Below are positions 62,501-64,000 of a stretch of 64,000 bases of DNA, piece by piece. The position numbers and the translations under genes are program-made. The stretch comes from Agromyces soli (GTDB taxonomy: Bacteria > Actinomycetota > Actinomycetes > Actinomycetales > Microbacteriaceae). How positions within the stretch are numbered: position 1 is the stretch's first letter; each line of letters opens with the position of its first letter. The stretch spans positions 1,488,001 through 1,552,000 of the forward strand of contig NZ_CP094533.1 in the NCBI RefSeq assembly GCF_022811605.1, written 5' to 3'. Below the pieces are notes generated by a model. It ran no database searches. It was given only the letters and a program-made list of their open reading frames with translations, and was not told where the DNA came from.

Positions 62501-62998
62501 ATGACGAACTCGTCATCGTTGACGATGCGGCTGCTGAGCATTGCGGTCGTTTTCAGTACTACCGTCGCGCTGACTGCGTGCGCAGGTGGTCTCTGGGACC
62601 GGGCAGAACAGACTGAGCCAGCGAGGGACCCCGAGAGCACTTCGTCGGAGGCCGACGGTGTTACGGCCAGAGAAACTTGCCTGGAGTTGAGTATCCCGGA
62701 GTCCGCGGCATTCAACGCGTTCAATGAACTCCGGAAGGGCAACATCGGGGCTGAGGCGCGAAACCAACTGCTTGAGGAGGCATCCGTCGGATATCGGACG
62801 GTGCCCGTCGAACCCGGTAGCGAGCTCGAGACCGGAATTCACGCGGTGATCGCGTACATCGACTCGAGTACTCCGACTCCCGATGGCGCGATCTTCGATC
62901 CGAGCACTGACGAGTTCGCCAGGCTCGGTTCCAACCTCGGGAGCCTCTGCAGCGCGGCAGGCACAGAGCTCGTGATCAACGCGTCCAGCGGAGGGTAG
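62501..62998 (+). CDS. Lipoprotein of unknown function, islet gene 1
   Basis: A 165-residue protein with a signal peptide and lipobox LTAC (Cys27), then a Ser/Glu/Asp linker and a helical domain with two Cys (ETCLELS and GSLCSAAG), probably a disulfide. I do not recognise a family. An AAAGGA site precedes the ATG. It lies immediately before a second lipoprotein gene with the same overall plan, suggesting a diverged pair acting at the membrane surface. Confidence 0.75.
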   Translation: MTNSSSLTMRLLSIAVVFSTTVALTACAGGLWDRAEQTEPARDPESTSSEADGVTARETCLELSIPESAAFNAFNELRKGNIGAEARNQLLEEASVGYRTVPVEPGSELETGIHAVIAYIDSSTPTPDGAIFDPSTDEFARLGSNLGSLCSAAGTELVINASSGG

Positions 62999-63000
62999 GG

Positions 63001-63486
63001 GTGCTTGGTCCGCGATACGGGATGAATTGGACGAAAGCCTGCCTCGCGGCGGGGCTCCTGGTGTCCCTGGTGATCGGAACGGTCGGGTGCTCAGCGGTCG
63101 AGCCCCCGACTTCGCGTGAGGCTGCGGTCTCGCCCGCAGTGGAGAACGCTTCCGGCGAAACCGGCGATGTCGGTGTGTGCCATTCGGTCTCGCTCGTGAT
63201 GACCATGCTGGAGAAGGGCTCGGCTGCGTACTCGGCGGGTGCGTTGGACCGATCGAGCTTCACCATCGTGGCGGCCGACCTCGCCGACTCCCTCCGTTTG
63301 CTGCGCATCATGCACTCGGAGGCGACGTTGATCCCTGCGGTGGATTCGCTCAGATCGGCGATCGGTGACCTCGCGACAGCGGAGGGTGCGCCGCAGACAG
63401 GTGACGGGTCGCCCGTCGCGCTGAGCCTGGATCCGATCGTCAAGCGCTGCGACGAGATCGATGCGCCCGTGAGTATCTCGCAGTGA
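63001..63486 (+). CDS. Lipoprotein of unknown function, islet gene 2
   Basis: A 161-residue protein with a signal peptide (LAAGLLVSLVIGTVGC), then a Ser/Glu linker and a helical domain with two Cys (GVCHSVSL and VKRCDEID), the same layout as the preceding gene. GTG 63001 has a GGAGGG site at good distance and is preferred; ATG 63022 is an alternative. It begins two bases after the preceding stop codon, so the two are coupled. Function unknown. Confidence 0.72.
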   Translation: MLGPRYGMNWTKACLAAGLLVSLVIGTVGCSAVEPPTSREAAVSPAVENASGETGDVGVCHSVSLVMTMLEKGSAAYSAGALDRSSFTIVAADLADSLRLLRIMHSEATLIPAVDSLRSAIGDLATAEGAPQTGDGSPVALSLDPIVKRCDEIDAPVSISQ

Positions 63487-63524
63487 ATTGAATCGAGTGG
63501 AGTCGCCCGCTTGCGGTGCGATCG

Positions 63525-63617
63525 CACAACTCAGGAAGCCGCACCCGGCGATCCCCGCGCTTCCGCGGATCGGCGGATGCCTCGGCGCCCATAACCCCGG
63601 GATGTTCCTGAGTTGTG
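63525..63617. repeat. 93-bp element with 13-bp terminal inverted repeats, copy 2
   Basis: Same orientation and termini as copy 1 at 61104-61196, with five differences in 93 bases. It lies between convergent genes: 38 bp after the second lipoprotein gene and 23 bp before the end of the truncated gene on the other strand. Both copies are followed by TGAG. Confidence 0.9.
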
Positions 63618-63640
63618 TGAGCGGGCGGGGCGGGGAGGCG

Positions 63641-64000
63641 TCAGGTGCGCGGTGTCAGCCAGCGGCGCAGCGAACGGGTCACGAACGGCAGCACCCAGTA
63701 CGTCATGATCGGCGTGAGCACGAGGGTCGTCACGAGCACCCGCAGCCACAGCGGCAGCTCGCCCCAGCCCGGCACGGGCGTCATGAGGTACGAGAACACG
63801 AGGTTCACGGGGAAGAAGCCGAGCCAGATCGTCACGGCCTGCTTCCAGCGCGGCGGGGCGGGCGGGGCCTCCATCGGTTCGGCGTCGACGGCGGGGATGG
63901 AGCCGGTGGCGGGTTCGTCGAACCATCCCTCGATCCCGGTGCGGCGCTTGGAGCGTTCGCTGCGCACGAAGCCCTCGCCCATCGAGAGCCACCAGCTGCG
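63641..64000 (-). CDS. Antibiotic-biosynthesis-monooxygenase-type membrane protein, C-terminal part
   Basis: The frame is open through the right edge, so the N-terminus is missing. The visible 119 residues start RSWWLSMGEGFVRSERSKRRTGIEGWFDEP, which resembles the end of an ABM (antibiotic biosynthesis monooxygenase) domain, followed by PPRWKQAVTIWLGFFPVNLVFSYLM and VTTLVLTPIMTYWVLPFVTRSLRRWL, two helices typical of ABM membrane proteins. ATG 63982 would give a shorter, domain-less protein and is unlikely to be the start. Function of such proteins is unknown. Confidence 0.72.
   Translation of the reverse strand, partial: RSWWLSMGEGFVRSERSKRRTGIEGWFDEPATGSIPAVDAEPMEAPPAPPRWKQAVTIWLGFFPVNLVFSYLMTPVPGWGELPLWLRVLVTTLVLTPIMTYWVLPFVTRSLRRWLTPRT

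Noticed and set aside
61104-63617. A composite transposon
   Set aside because: No transposase lies within or next to the flanking elements and no target-site duplication was recognised.

Overview
The window is very GC-rich, densely coded actinobacterial DNA with many four-base ATGA/GTGA gene overlaps, several probable leaderless promoters, LPXTG-like surface proteins, a DUF3073 gene, and a strongly over-used GGCATCC/GGATGCC word. Together these point to the Microbacteriaceae (Microbacterium/Agromyces/Leucobacter-like); the species cannot be read from the sequence. No rRNA, tRNA, CRISPR array, integrase or transposase was recognised, so this looks like chromosome.

Layout. 0-1.8 kb: the end of a two-component regulator/kinase pair and a META-domain lipoprotein. 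1.9-5.7 kb: a GbsR/MarR regulator with an alpha/beta hydrolase, a FAD monooxygenase, and a MarR and a TetR regulator. 5.7-15.4 kb: one long TetR-flanked operon with a CocE/NonD hydrolase, two DUF3237 proteins, a complete peptide/nickel-type ABC importer and a YtcJ-type amidohydrolase, probably an uptake-and-hydrolysis pathway for an unidentified amide, ester or peptide. 15.6-20.7 kb: DUF3073, a flavin monooxygenase, an EamA exporter, DUF1801 and a KimA-like potassium importer. 20.8-27.8 kb: CopC and a partner membrane protein, a CrcB fluoride-channel pair, PadR-DUF4097, a TipAS-type MerR regulator, and the divergent yczE/MocR pair. 28-33.7 kb: cell-surface proteins (phytase-like sortase substrate, chaplin-like six-repeat protein, secreted Gly-rich protein). 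33.8-43.6 kb: RND exporter, DUF6153, DUF305, GntR, AraC, a CopB-type copper ATPase with a CsoR-like promoter, and an epimerase. 44-58 kb: a complete histidine-degradation regulon (hutG, hutI, hutU, hutH, IclR regulator) with a polar amino-acid ABC transporter, interrupted by a SixA phosphatase, a cupin and an M23 peptidase. 58-61 kb: DedA and a four-repeat sortase substrate. 61.1-63.6 kb: an AT-richer islet (small membrane protein, LuxR-type regulator, two lipoproteins) bracketed by two nearly identical 93-bp elements with 13-bp terminal inverted repeats. 63.6 kb-end: a truncated monooxygenase-type membrane protein.

Two DNA-level systems stand out. (1) A family of ten 36-bp palindromes (half-site CGA[C/G]TTGCCCGACTTTCA) sits only between genes, seven of them between convergent genes; the C/G choice in one arm is always matched in the other when the element is intact, so the symmetry is maintained. 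(2) A 16-bp operator, GTCYGGGATCGCAGAC in gene orientation, lies exactly 54 bp upstream of the start codons of hutG, hutU and hutH. A degenerate copy lies 55 bp before the amino-acid ABC permease. This defines a HutR-type IclR regulon with fixed geometry. Other regulator/operator pairs readable directly are the CsoR-like spacer palindrome of the copper ATPase, the MerR 19-bp-spacer promoter of the TipAS gene, the PadR twin operators, the MocR boxes of yczE, and an operator overlapping the leaderless start of the first hydrolase.
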